Below are positions 46,891 to 55,452 of a stretch of DNA of 64,000 nt, one piece after another; positions within the stretch are counted from its first letter, which is position 1; each line of letters starts with the position of its first letter. The position numbers and the translations under genes are program-made. The stretch spans positions 1 through 64,000 of the forward strand of contig CACMZL010000001.1 of assembly GCA_902618205.1 (NCBI GenBank). The letters run 5' to 3'. The notes under the pieces were generated by a model. That model had not been told where the DNA came from and made no database searches. It saw nothing but the letters and a program-made list of their open reading frames with translations. Source of the stretch: an uncultured Pelagibacteraceae bacterium. GTDB taxonomy: Bacteria; Pseudomonadota; Alphaproteobacteria; Pelagibacterales; Pelagibacteraceae.

Positions 46891-47147
46891 TGCTAAAAGA
46901 GCTCAAATATTTATTTTATTTAATAATTATATTTTTCTTTCTATTTTTTACTCTAAGATATTATTTTTCGGACGATAATTACAAGAAATCATATAGAGCA
47001 GTTTCAAGTATTGATGAAAAAATATCATCTAACGAAAATAATCTATTTATTCTTAAAAATGACACGGACAACATTATTGAATATGTAGAATACAAAAATA
47101 AAAATACAAAAAAATATTCTTTTTGGGAATTGTTATATAATGATTAA
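46890..47147 (+). CDS. Small single-pass membrane protein (SPOR-gene position)
   Basis: 85 residues: N-terminal membrane helix (about 5-26, YLFYLIIIFFFLFFTLRYYF) followed by about 58 polar residues, rich in Asn/Lys/Ser, without cysteines. In other alphaproteobacteria this place between argS and nagZ holds a SPOR-domain cell-division protein; this one has the helix but no SPOR fold that I can recognise. It may be a shortened relic or a replacement. Overlaps argS by 1 base (TAATG) and nagZ by 8. Confidence 0.7.
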   Translation: MLKELKYLFYLIIIFFFLFFTLRYYFSDDNYKKSYRAVSSIDEKISSNENNLFILKNDTDNIIEYVEYKNKNTKKYSFWELLYND

Positions 47148-48090
47148 AAAAACTAGAGCTTTTATATGTGGCATTAGTGGACATAATTTAAAAAAAAGTG
47201 AAGTAAGTTTTTTAAAAAAATATAAGCCATGGGGAATAATCCTTTTTTCAAGAAATATAAAATCAATCAATCAAGTTCAAAAATTAACTATTTCGATTAA
47301 AAAAATATTTAAAAACTCTAATTATCCAATTCTAATTGATGAAGAAGGTGGAAGAGTAAGTAGATTAAGAAAATTCATAGATAATTCCATTTTTAGTGCA
47401 AAATATTTTGGTGATTTATATTTAAAAGATAGAAAAAAATTTGATATTTATTTCAATGTTTATGTTAAGCAAATATCCTATTTGTTAAGACTTATTGGTA
47501 TTAATATTAATACAGTTCCCGTATTGGATTTAAGACGAAATAAGTCTCATAAAATTATAGGTGATCGATCCTATTCAAATGATAAAAAAACTCTGTCTAA
47601 AATTGGCGATATATCTATCGAAAAATTTCACGAAAATAGGGTTGGTACAGTAATTAAACATCTTCCAGGTCATGGTTTAGCTAAAGTTGATAGTCACCAT
47701 AAATTACCAGTTATAGACAAAGATCTAAAGTATCTTAAAAAATATGATTTTTTTCCATTTACCACAAAAAAATCTGTTTTAGGTATGACCGGTCACTTGT
47801 TGTTTAAGAAACTTGATCCGATAAATAACGTTTCACATTCTAAAAAAATCATAAAAATGATTAGAAGAGAAATATCATTCAAGGGAATATTAATGTCAGA
47901 TGATATTTCAATGGGTGCTCTTAAAGGTAATTTAAAAAATAACGTTATTAAATCTTTTCGTGCAGGTTGTAATTTGGTGCTTCATTGCAATGGAAAAATG
48001 AGAGAAATGAATGTGGTAGGTCAAAATTCACCTTATATCGATGATTTTATTGTGAAAAAAACTTCTAAATTAATTCAAATAATAAGTTAA
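47140..48090 (+). CDS. nagZ: Beta-N-acetylhexosaminidase NagZ
   Basis: Cell-wall recycling glycosidase (GH3) removing N-acetylglucosamine from muropeptides. 316 residues with ILIDEEGGRVSRLR, the GH3 nucleophile/acid segment KHLPGHGLAKVDSHHKLP, and MSDDISMGAL with the catalytic Asp. Family length is matched. Cytoplasmic, no signal. Part of the argS-nagZ-scpAB run. Confidence 0.92.
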   Translation: MIKKTRAFICGISGHNLKKSEVSFLKKYKPWGIILFSRNIKSINQVQKLTISIKKIFKNSNYPILIDEEGGRVSRLRKFIDNSIFSAKYFGDLYLKDRKKFDIYFNVYVKQISYLLRLIGININTVPVLDLRRNKSHKIIGDRSYSNDKKTLSKIGDISIEKFHENRVGTVIKHLPGHGLAKVDSHHKLPVIDKDLKYLKKYDFFPFTTKKSVLGMTGHLLFKKLDPINNVSHSKKIIKMIRREISFKGILMSDDISMGALKGNLKNNVIKSFRAGCNLVLHCNGKMREMNVVGQNSPYIDDFIVKKTSKLIQIIS

Positions 48091-48100
48091 ATTTAAATCC

Positions 48101-48832
48101 ATGAGTGATTCTTTAGAATTTAATGTTGATCTTAGTAATTACTCTGGATCATTAGAAATACTTTTAGATTTGGCAAAATCACAAAAAGTTGATTTGGAAA
48201 ATATATCAATCACCAAATTAGCAGATCAATTTCATGATTTTATAACAAAAACTGAAAATTTAAATTTAGAATTAGCCTCAGAATATTTGCTAATGGCTAC
48301 TTGGTTAACTTATCTTAAATCTAAACTACTATTACCAGAAACAGAAGAAGAAGAATTTAAAGCTCTTGAAGTAGCAGAGAAATTAAAGCTCCAACTTAAA
48401 AAACTAGAATTAATAAGATTATTGTCTTCTCAGATGTTGAGCAGAAAAAGATTAGGCAAAGATATTTTTATGAGAGGTTCAAAAAGTGGAATGAGATCAA
48501 TTTATAATTCTCAATATTCATTAACATTGTTTGAATTATTAAAAACGTATTCAAATATCGTAATGACAAAAGATTTTCAGAGAATGAATATTCCAAAACT
48601 ACCAGTATTTACTACTGAAGAGGGTATTAAAGTCATAAAAGAGTTTTACAATAATTTAAATGATTGGAAAAATATGACTGATCTAATACCAAAAAATTTT
48701 AGAAATTCTAAAACTTTAAGTAAGACAGGTAATGCTGGAATTTTTGCTGGATCTTTAGAACTTGCAAAAGAAGGCAATATATCTATTAAACAAGATAATT
48801 TATTTGAGGACATATATATTAAAAAAATCTAA
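48101..48832 (+). CDS. scpA: Segregation and condensation protein A (ScpA)
   Basis: Kleisin subunit of the Smc-ScpA-ScpB chromosome-organising complex. 243 residues; the ScpA N-terminal helix NYSGSLEILLDLAKSQKVDLENISI is clear, followed by LASEYLLMATWLTYLKSKLLLP, and a C-terminal winged-helix segment. Overlap with scpB by one base (TAATG). Confidence 0.92.
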   Translation: MSDSLEFNVDLSNYSGSLEILLDLAKSQKVDLENISITKLADQFHDFITKTENLNLELASEYLLMATWLTYLKSKLLLPETEEEEFKALEVAEKLKLQLKKLELIRLLSSQMLSRKRLGKDIFMRGSKSGMRSIYNSQYSLTLFELLKTYSNIVMTKDFQRMNIPKLPVFTTEEGIKVIKEFYNNLNDWKNMTDLIPKNFRNSKTLSKTGNAGIFAGSLELAKEGNISIKQDNLFEDIYIKKI

Positions 48833-49524
48833 TGAATAAATTAAAAAAAAATAATGTTGTATCATTTCCATCTAAATTAAGTGATGTTGATAAAGAAATA
48901 GAAGCTATTGTTTTTGCAGCAGCAGAGCCTTTAAATATTGAAACTATTGAAAATAAAATTTCAAAAAAGACAGATGTTGAAAAATCTTTACTAAAACTTC
49001 AGAATTTTTATTCTGATCGTGGAATAAATTTAGTCTGTATATCCAATAAGTGGTCTTTTAGAACTTCACCAAATTTATCCTCATTAATGTCTCAACAAAA
49101 AACTGTTGAAAAAAAATTATCAAAGGCTGCGATAGAAACACTTGCAATTATTGTTTATCATCAACCAGTCACTAGAGCTGAAATAGAAGAAATTCGTGGA
49201 GTTGCGTTTGGAAATAATACACTTGAGATATTGATGGAATTGAACTGGGTTAGACCTCAAGGTCGAAAAGATGCTCCTGGCAAACCTATTCAATATGGAA
49301 CAACAGATGACTTTTTAAGTCATTTCAATCTCCAAAAATTGTCAGATCTTCCAACCGTTGATGAATTAGGAACCGCAGGTCTTATTGATACATCTAGTGT
49401 AGATGCGTCTATATTTGGAACAGGCAAATTCTATAAAGAAAAACAAGAGGATAAAAAGGAAAATATATACTCTGATATAGATGAGATGCTTAATAGCACT
49501 CTTAATACCGATAACGATAAATAA
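48832..49524 (+). CDS. scpB: Segregation and condensation protein B (ScpB)
   Basis: Partner of ScpA in condensin. 230 residues: two winged-helix repeats with IEAIVFAAAEPLNIETIENKI and the conserved LSKAAIETLAIIVYHQPVTRAEIEEIRGV and LNWVRPQGRKDAPGKPIQYGTT. The last 60 residues are polar and probably flexible. Coupled to scpA; tatA follows after 42 bases. Confidence 0.93.
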   Translation: MNKLKKNNVVSFPSKLSDVDKEIEAIVFAAAEPLNIETIENKISKKTDVEKSLLKLQNFYSDRGINLVCISNKWSFRTSPNLSSLMSQQKTVEKKLSKAAIETLAIIVYHQPVTRAEIEEIRGVAFGNNTLEILMELNWVRPQGRKDAPGKPIQYGTTDDFLSHFNLQKLSDLPTVDELGTAGLIDTSSVDASIFGTGKFYKEKQEDKKENIYSDIDEMLNSTLNTDNDK

Positions 49525-49566
49525 AAAAATAGTTTTAAAACTAAAATTATAAGGTTATAAGTAATT

Positions 49567-49764
49567 ATGAGTATAGGATTTTGGCAAATTGCAATTGTAG
49601 TAATTTTAGTAGTATTACTTTTTGGTAGAGGTAAAATCTCTAGTCTAATGGGTGATGTTGCTAAAGGAATTAAAAGTTTTAAAAAAGGTATGGCTACAGA
49701 TGCTACAGAAGATAGCCAACCAAAAAATATATCTGAAAATCAAGACTCAGACAAAAAAGAGTAA
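49567..49764 (+). CDS. tatA: Sec-independent protein translocase TatA
   Basis: Pore-forming subunit of twin-arginine translocation. 65 residues: N-terminal helix [26 protein letters not shown] with the FGRGK hinge, amphipathic helix [13 protein letters not shown], polar tail. Typical size for TatA. Followed by tatB after 3 bases. Confidence 0.93.
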   Translation: MSIGFWQIAIVVILVVLLFGRGKISSLMGDVAKGIKSFKKGMATDATEDSQPKNISENQDSDKKE

Positions 49765-49767
49765 TCA

Positions 49768-50004
49768 ATGCCACAGATCGGCTGGTTTGAAATATTAATA
49801 ATAGTATCTATTGCAATAATAGTTGTAGGACCAAAAGACTTTCCTGTAATGTTAAAAAAAGTTGGATCATGGATAGGTTCAGCCAAAAGATATTTTTCAG
49901 ATGTTCAAAATCAAGTTACAGAAATAACTGATGTTTCAATTAAAGAAGAATTAAAAAAAAACACTGAAATCATGAAAGAGGATAAACCTAAAGATGACAG
50001 CTAA
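49768..50004 (+). CDS. tatB: Sec-independent protein translocase TatB
   Basis: Receptor-complex subunit. 78 residues, short for TatB, which is often over 100; the membrane helix is IGWFEILIIVSIAIIVVGPKD with the VVGPKDFP hinge that separates TatB from TatA, followed by an amphipathic helix (GSWIGSAKRYFSDVQNQ). The shortened C-terminal tail fits general streamlining. Overlaps tatC by 11 bases. Confidence 0.92.
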   Translation: MPQIGWFEILIIVSIAIIVVGPKDFPVMLKKVGSWIGSAKRYFSDVQNQVTEITDVSIKEELKKNTEIMKEDKPKDDS

Positions 50005-50767
50005 AAAAAAAGAAACAGGTTTTATAAGTCATCTTACTGAATTAAGACAAAGACTAATAAATTCATTTATCTTCTTAGCAGTATTATTTGTAGTTTGTTA
50101 CTATTTTTCTGAATACATATATGGATTTTTAGTTGAACCTTACGCTAATGCTGTAAAGGATGATAATGTCGATAGAAGATTAATCTTTACCGCTCTTCAA
50201 GAAACATTTTTAACATATCTTAAAGTTTCTTTTTTTGCTGCTTTCTTTGTGACCAGTCCATATATCCTTATTCAAATTTGGAAATTTATTGCACCAGGAT
50301 TATACACCCATGAAAAGAAAGCAATTATGCCTTACTTAGTAATTACACCAGTACTTTTTTTACTAGGAGGTATGCTTGTTTATTATCTAATTATGCCACT
50401 AGCATTTAAATTCTTTTTATCATTTGAAAGTGCGGGACTTGGAACTAGCTTACCGATTCAATTAGAAGCTAAAGTAAATGAATACTTATCTCTTGTGATG
50501 AAGTTAATTTTTGCATTTGGATTAAGTTTTCAGCTACCAGTTGTATTAAGTTTGCTTGCAAGAATAGGAGTCGTAAATTCAACTTATTTAAGAGAAAGAA
50601 GAAAATATTTTGTTGTAATAATATTTGCTGCTGCAGCAATATTAACTCCACCAGATCCAATTACACAAATAGGTTTAGCAATACCTTTGTTAATTTTATA
50701 TGAATTATCAATTTTTTCTGTAAATATTATCGAAAAGAAAGCTCAAGAGAGAAATGCACAATATTAA
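49994..50767 (+). CDS. tatC: Sec-independent protein translocase TatC
   Basis: Signal-recognition subunit of Tat. 257 residues, six membrane helices; signatures FISHLTELRQRLINS at the N-terminus, FFAAFFVTSPYILIQIWKFIAPGLY, and AAAILTPPDPITQIGLAIPLL. Overlaps serS by 14 bases. Confidence 0.96.
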   Translation: MTAKKKETGFISHLTELRQRLINSFIFLAVLFVVCYYFSEYIYGFLVEPYANAVKDDNVDRRLIFTALQETFLTYLKVSFFAAFFVTSPYILIQIWKFIAPGLYTHEKKAIMPYLVITPVLFLLGGMLVYYLIMPLAFKFFLSFESAGLGTSLPIQLEAKVNEYLSLVMKLIFAFGLSFQLPVVLSLLARIGVVNSTYLRERRKYFVVIIFAAAAILTPPDPITQIGLAIPLLILYELSIFSVNIIEKKAQERNAQY

Positions 50768-52013
50768 GGATATTAGAAAAGATATCGATAATTTTAAAAA
50801 TACAATTAAAAATCGAAATGTTGATGTAGACTTTGACCAAATATTAAATCTTGATGAAGAAAATAGAAAATTAATTCAAGAAAAAGAAAAATTAGAAATG
50901 GAAAAAAAATCTATTTCTAAATCTAAAGATGAAACCCTTTTTGAAAAGTCAAAAGAAATTTCAAATAAAATAGATGATTTAAGTAAAAATCAAAAAAATG
51001 TTAAAGACCAACTTGATCAGATATTAGGTAATATTCCTAATTTACCATTGAATGATGTTCCCGTAGGTAAGGATGAAAACAGCAATAAAGAGGTTGTAAA
51101 ATCTGGTGAAATTAAAGAAATGAGTTTTAAACCAAAATCTCATTATGAAATTGGTGAAAAACTAAATATGTTAGATTTTGATTTAGCAACAAAAACAACT
51201 GGATCAAGATTTGTTTTTGTTAAAGACAAATTAGCATCATTAGAAAGAGCAATTTCTAATTTTATGATTGATACGCATGTCAATAATAATGGTTACACTG
51301 AAATCTCTCCACCTTTAATGGCGACAGACAACACTATGTTTGGAACTGGCCAATTGCCCAAATTTGAAAATGACCAATTCGAAATTAAGTTTGATGATAA
51401 AAATGATAGAAAGTTTTTAATCCCTACTGCTGAAGTAATATTAACTAATATGGTTAAAAATCAGATATTAAATCTAAAATCCTTGCCAATGAGATTAGTT
51501 GCATCAACACCTTGTTTTAGAAAAGAAGCAGGAAGTTATGGTAAAGATACAAAGGGCATGATTAGACAACATCAATTTTATAAAGTTGAGTTAGTCAGTA
51601 TTGTAGAAAATAATAAATGCATTGAAGAACTAGAGAGAATGACTAATTGTGCAACTAAAATTTTAGATGATTTACAATTACCTTACAGAAAAATTATTTT
51701 AAGCACTGGTGATATGGGTTTTAGTGCAGAAAAAACTTATGACATAGAGGTTTGGCTTCCATCTGAAAATAAATATAGAGAAATATCAAGCTGTTCTTCA
51801 TGTGGAACATTTCAGGCTAAAAGAATGAAAGCTAGATATAAAAATAATAATAACGAAAATGAATTTGTTGGTACTTTAAATGGGAGTGGACTTGCCGTTG
51901 GAAGAACTTTAATTGCGATATTAGAAAATTATCAAACTGAGGATGGTTCAATAACTATTCCTGAAAAACTAAGACCATATATGAACAATATGGAGAAAAT
52001 AGGTATCAATTAA
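50754..52013 (+). CDS. serS: Seryl-tRNA synthetase SerS
   Basis: Charges tRNA-Ser. 419 residues: N-terminal coiled-coil arm (about 1-105, rich in Lys/Glu heptads), then class II motif 2 FRKEAGSYGKDTKGMIRQHQFYKVELV (about 260-285) and motif 3 GSGLAVGRTLIAILENYQ (about 380-396). Motif 1 is within SRFVFVKDKLASLERA. In many alphaproteobacteria surE and pcm follow serS; here yajC follows directly. Confidence 0.97.
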   Translation: MHNIKDIRKDIDNFKNTIKNRNVDVDFDQILNLDEENRKLIQEKEKLEMEKKSISKSKDETLFEKSKEISNKIDDLSKNQKNVKDQLDQILGNIPNLPLNDVPVGKDENSNKEVVKSGEIKEMSFKPKSHYEIGEKLNMLDFDLATKTTGSRFVFVKDKLASLERAISNFMIDTHVNNNGYTEISPPLMATDNTMFGTGQLPKFENDQFEIKFDDKNDRKFLIPTAEVILTNMVKNQILNLKSLPMRLVASTPCFRKEAGSYGKDTKGMIRQHQFYKVELVSIVENNKCIEELERMTNCATKILDDLQLPYRKIILSTGDMGFSAEKTYDIEVWLPSENKYREISSCSSCGTFQAKRMKARYKNNNNENEFVGTLNGSGLAVGRTLIAILENYQTEDGSITIPEKLRPYMNNMEKIGIN

Positions 52014-52070
52014 GAGTTGTCTTCTAAAAGTATATAGTATAAATAATCGTTAACTTTTTAAGGACTTAAC

Positions 52071-52355
52071 ATGGACGCAGGAATTGGACAATTTATACCC
52101 CTAATTTTAATATTCGTAATATTTTACTTTTTCTTAATTAGACCCCAGCAAAAGAAAGTTAAAGAACATAAGGCTATGGTTGAAGCTTTAAAGCGTGGAG
52201 ATAAAGTTATTACTTCTGGTGGTATTGTTGGCACTGTAGAGCGAGTTATCGATAATGAAAAAGTGGAAGTTATGATAGCTGATAATGTTAAAGTTGAAAT
52301 TGTTCGAGCTACAGGAATTCAAGGACTAGTTACTAAAGCTGAACCAAAAAAATAA
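52071..52355 (+). CDS. yajC: Preprotein translocase subunit YajC
   Basis: Accessory subunit associated with SecDF-YidC. 94 residues: membrane helix PLILIFVIFYFFLIRPQQKK, and the conserved ALKRGDKVITSGGIVGTVERV beta-region. The 57 bases upstream contain TTGTCT and TATAAA-like elements at 15-base spacing, a possible but unproven promoter. secD follows after 12 bases. Confidence 0.94.
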   Translation: MDAGIGQFIPLILIFVIFYFFLIRPQQKKVKEHKAMVEALKRGDKVITSGGIVGTVERVIDNEKVEVMIADNVKVEIVRATGIQGLVTKAEPKK

Positions 52356-52367
52356 TAACTTCTTAAA

Positions 52368-53921
52368 GTGTTATATTTTTCTAAATTAAGAGTTTTTAGT
52401 GTTTTAATTTTTACACTTATTATTTCATATTTTACCATTTCCAATTTTACAAAAGTTGATGATGAATTTTTCTCTAAAAATATAAAATTAGGATTAGATC
52501 TTCAAGGTGGTTCTTATTTATTATTAGAAATAGATAACGAACCAGTCATTATTCAAAGATTACAAAGTAAAGTATTAGAGTTAAAAAAATTTTTTAAAGA
52601 TAAAGATATCAAAGTTAGAAATTTTGTAATTGAAGATAAGTCAATTATATTTGATGTTGAAAATTCTAAGATTGAGGATGTTAAATCTCTTTTAGATGAT
52701 GATAAAAGTGAGATAAATCCATATTTTCAGCAATATAAATCTCATCAATTTAAATTTGAAAACATGGATACATCATTCAAGTTAGAATTTTCTGACTATG
52801 GATTGGTATTGTTAAAAAATTCTTCATTAGATCAAGCAATTGAAATTGTAAGAAGAAGAGTTGATGAAGTAGGAACTAATGAGCCAAATATTTTAAAAAG
52901 AGGTAATGATAGAATTCTTGTTGAGTTACCAGGACTGGATGATCCTGGTAGAATAAAATCTTTATTGGGTAAAACAGCAAACCTAACATTCCAATTTATA
53001 TCCATTAGTTCAGAAGGCTCTTTTGGAACAGAAAAACTTAAATTTGAGGATGGCTCTGGTGAGGCTGTAGTTAGTAAACGAATTGTTTTAAGTGGTGACA
53101 ATCTTATGGATGCTAAGCCTACCATGAATAATCAGACTAATGAAACAGTTGTTTCATTTAGTTTGGATAGGGTAGGAGCAAAAAAGTTTGGTAAGGCGAC
53201 TTCAAATGGTGTTGGAAAAAGGTTGGCAATTGTCTTGGATGGAAAAATTATTAGTGCCCCTGAAGTCAGAGAACCAATTATTGGAGGAAATGGACAGATA
53301 TCTGGTAATTTCACATTTCAATCTGCAACAGATTTAGCTTTACTTTTAAGATCAGGTGCTTTGCCGGCTCCACTTAATATTATTGAAGAAAGAACTGTAG
53401 GTCCCGACCTTGGAAAAGATTCAATTAATGCAGGAATTATGTCATTGATAATAGGATTTATCTTAGTCGTTGCCTTTATGTTTTATAAATATAGATTTTT
53501 CGGTTTAATTGCTAACTTAGCCTTAATTTCTAATTTATTTTTATTAGTCGGAATTTTAACATTATTTGAAGCAACTCTTACACTCCCTGGAATTGCAGGT
53601 ATTATTTTAACAGTAGGTATGGCCGTTGATGCAAATGTTTTAATTTTTGAGAGAATTAAAGAAGAATTAAAAAATGAAAATAATTCAATTGTAGCTTTTG
53701 ATTCTGGTTATACAAAATCACGAACAACAATTTTAGATGCCAATATTACAACTTTAATCGCTGCAGTAATCCTATTTTTCATGGGCTCAGGTCCAATTAA
53801 AGGATTTTCTATAACACTTGGAGTTGGAATACTTACAACACTGTTTTCAGTATATTTCATTGCCCGTTTGATTACTGCTTACTATGTTATCAAAAATAAA
53901 CATAAGGAAAAACTTATATAA
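52368..53921 (+). CDS. secD: Protein translocase subunit SecD
   Basis: Proton-driven partner that pulls secreted proteins across the membrane. 517 residues starting at GTG: first helix, then LGLDLQGGSYLLLEID (motif D1), ILVELPGLDDPGRIKSLLG, APEVREPIIGGNGQISG, and D4-type helix sequence GIILTVGMAVDANVLIFERIKEEL with conserved Asp. Coupled to secF by TAATG overlap. Confidence 0.95.
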   Translation: MLYFSKLRVFSVLIFTLIISYFTISNFTKVDDEFFSKNIKLGLDLQGGSYLLLEIDNEPVIIQRLQSKVLELKKFFKDKDIKVRNFVIEDKSIIFDVENSKIEDVKSLLDDDKSEINPYFQQYKSHQFKFENMDTSFKLEFSDYGLVLLKNSSLDQAIEIVRRRVDEVGTNEPNILKRGNDRILVELPGLDDPGRIKSLLGKTANLTFQFISISSEGSFGTEKLKFEDGSGEAVVSKRIVLSGDNLMDAKPTMNNQTNETVVSFSLDRVGAKKFGKATSNGVGKRLAIVLDGKIISAPEVREPIIGGNGQISGNFTFQSATDLALLLRSGALPAPLNIIEERTVGPDLGKDSINAGIMSLIIGFILVVAFMFYKYRFFGLIANLALISNLFLLVGILTLFEATLTLPGIAGIILTVGMAVDANVLIFERIKEELKNENNSIVAFDSGYTKSRTTILDANITTLIAAVILFFMGSGPIKGFSITLGVGILTTLFSVYFIARLITAYYVIKNKHKEKLI

Positions 53922-54814
53922 TGAAAACAATCTATTTTAATAAGTTTTATAAAAGTTTTAATATACTTTCAGGTATATTAATCATAGCTTCCTTAGTTTT
54001 CTTAGTTTTTAAAGGATTGAATTTTGGTGTTGATTTTAAAGGGGGTACTCTAATAGAGCTAAGGACTGACAAATCTTCTGCTAATATAACAAAAATAAGA
54101 GATAGTTTTAATCAAATGAATCTTGGTGATGTTTCAGTGAAAAATTTTGGTAATGAAACAGATTTTGTAGTTAAATTTGAAAAACAAAATTCAAATGACT
54201 CTCAATTTATAGAGGAGATAAAAACTAAGCTATCAAATTCTATAGGTACGGTTGATTTTAGAAGAGTAGAAAATGTTGGGCCAAAGGTTAGTGCAGAACT
54301 TTTAAGGTCAGGTGTAATAGCGATAGCTTTATCTTTGGCGGCTATGCTTTTATATATTTGGATCAGATTTGAGTGGCAATTTAGTCTTGGAGCTATTTTA
54401 GCTTTATTTCATGACGTTATAATTACATTAGGAGTATTTTCTGTATTTTCATTAGAAATCAATCTTTCAATTGTTGCAGCTGTTTTAACAATAGTTGGAT
54501 ATTCAATGAATGATACAGTTGTAATATTTGATAGAGTTAGAGAAAATTTGCGTAAATATTCAGATATTAAAATATTTGAACTAACAAATATCTCAATAAA
54601 TGAAACTTTATCCCGAACAATAATAACTTCAGTTACTACATTGTTGGCACTTTTATCTATATTTATTTTTGGTGGAGAAATATTAAAAGGATTTTCGTTG
54701 GCAATGATATTAGGAGTAATTTTTGGAACTTATTCATCTATTTATATTGCAAACCCAGTGTTGGTTTCTTTAAAAGTTAGCCAAAGAACGATTGTTAAGG
54801 AAGAAAAAGAATAA
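53921..54814 (+). CDS. secF: Protein translocase subunit SecF
   Basis: Partner of SecD. 297 residues: GLNFGVDFKGGTLIELRT (motif F1-like), IRFEWQFSLGAILALFHDVIITLG with the conserved Asp-containing helix, and TIVGYSMNDTVVIFDRVRENL, all diagnostic. The stop is immediately adjacent to the stop of the convergent PuuD-like gene with no gap. Confidence 0.95.
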   Translation: MKTIYFNKFYKSFNILSGILIIASLVFLVFKGLNFGVDFKGGTLIELRTDKSSANITKIRDSFNQMNLGDVSVKNFGNETDFVVKFEKQNSNDSQFIEEIKTKLSNSIGTVDFRRVENVGPKVSAELLRSGVIAIALSLAAMLLYIWIRFEWQFSLGAILALFHDVIITLGVFSVFSLEINLSIVAAVLTIVGYSMNDTVVIFDRVRENLRKYSDIKIFELTNISINETLSRTIITSVTTLLALLSIFIFGGEILKGFSLAMILGVIFGTYSSIYIANPVLVSLKVSQRTIVKEEKE

Positions 54815-55417
54815 TTAATAAAGGTTTTGTGCTGCTACCATTGTTAACAACATTGGTAAGGATAAAAGTGTATTTGTTCTAGAAAATAGCATTGCAGTCT
54901 TTGCTGATTTAGCTTTAACTTCTGATTCACACTCAACCATACCTAAAGCTCTTTTTTGATTTGGCCATATAACAAACCAAACATTGAATGCCATTATTAA
55001 CCCTAACCACATTCCAATTCCTATTGCAGTATTTTTTCCGCCACCTGATCCAATTCCTAATGTCATTGCTTGATGAACGTATCCATTAAAATAGGCTAAT
55101 AATAATCCTGATATGATTGTAAATAGCGCTGCCCATCTAAACCAAAATAATGCTGCAGGAGCTATAACTTTGCCTATCGCTGGTTTTTGTTCGTCTGGAA
55201 TTTTAGCCATGTTAGGAATTTGAACAAAATTGAAATACCAAAGTAAACCAATCCACATAATACTTACAGTTACATGTACATATCTTAATAACCAGCTCCA
55301 AAATAAAACATCAAAATCAAATCCACCATTACCGATGTAAAGACCAATGAATAGTAATATTGCAATAGCTAATGATAAATGAACAGTTTTTGATAATGAT
55401 TGTAATATGGAAGTCAT
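54815..55417 (-). CDS. PuuD-like (urate hydroxylase membrane domain) protein
   Basis: 200-residue membrane protein with about five or six predicted helices. Several features resemble the urate hydroxylase PuuD membrane domain: RYVHVTVSIMWIGLLWYFNFVQIP near the N-terminus and GLIMAFNVWFVIWPNQKRALG. It is much shorter than complete PuuD and has no CxxCH cytochrome c motif, so it may be a paralogue with another quinone- or heme-linked role. Two His in the first helices could bind heme. Function in urate oxidation is therefore uncertain. Confidence 0.6.
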   Translation of the reverse strand: MTSILQSLSKTVHLSLAIAILLFIGLYIGNGGFDFDVLFWSWLLRYVHVTVSIMWIGLLWYFNFVQIPNMAKIPDEQKPAIGKVIAPAALFWFRWAALFTIISGLLLAYFNGYVHQAMTLGIGSGGGKNTAIGIGMWLGLIMAFNVWFVIWPNQKRALGMVECESEVKAKSAKTAMLFSRTNTLLSLPMLLTMVAAQNLY

Positions 55418-55452
55418 CTGTGAAATGATTTTATATTATTTTTCTATAAAGA

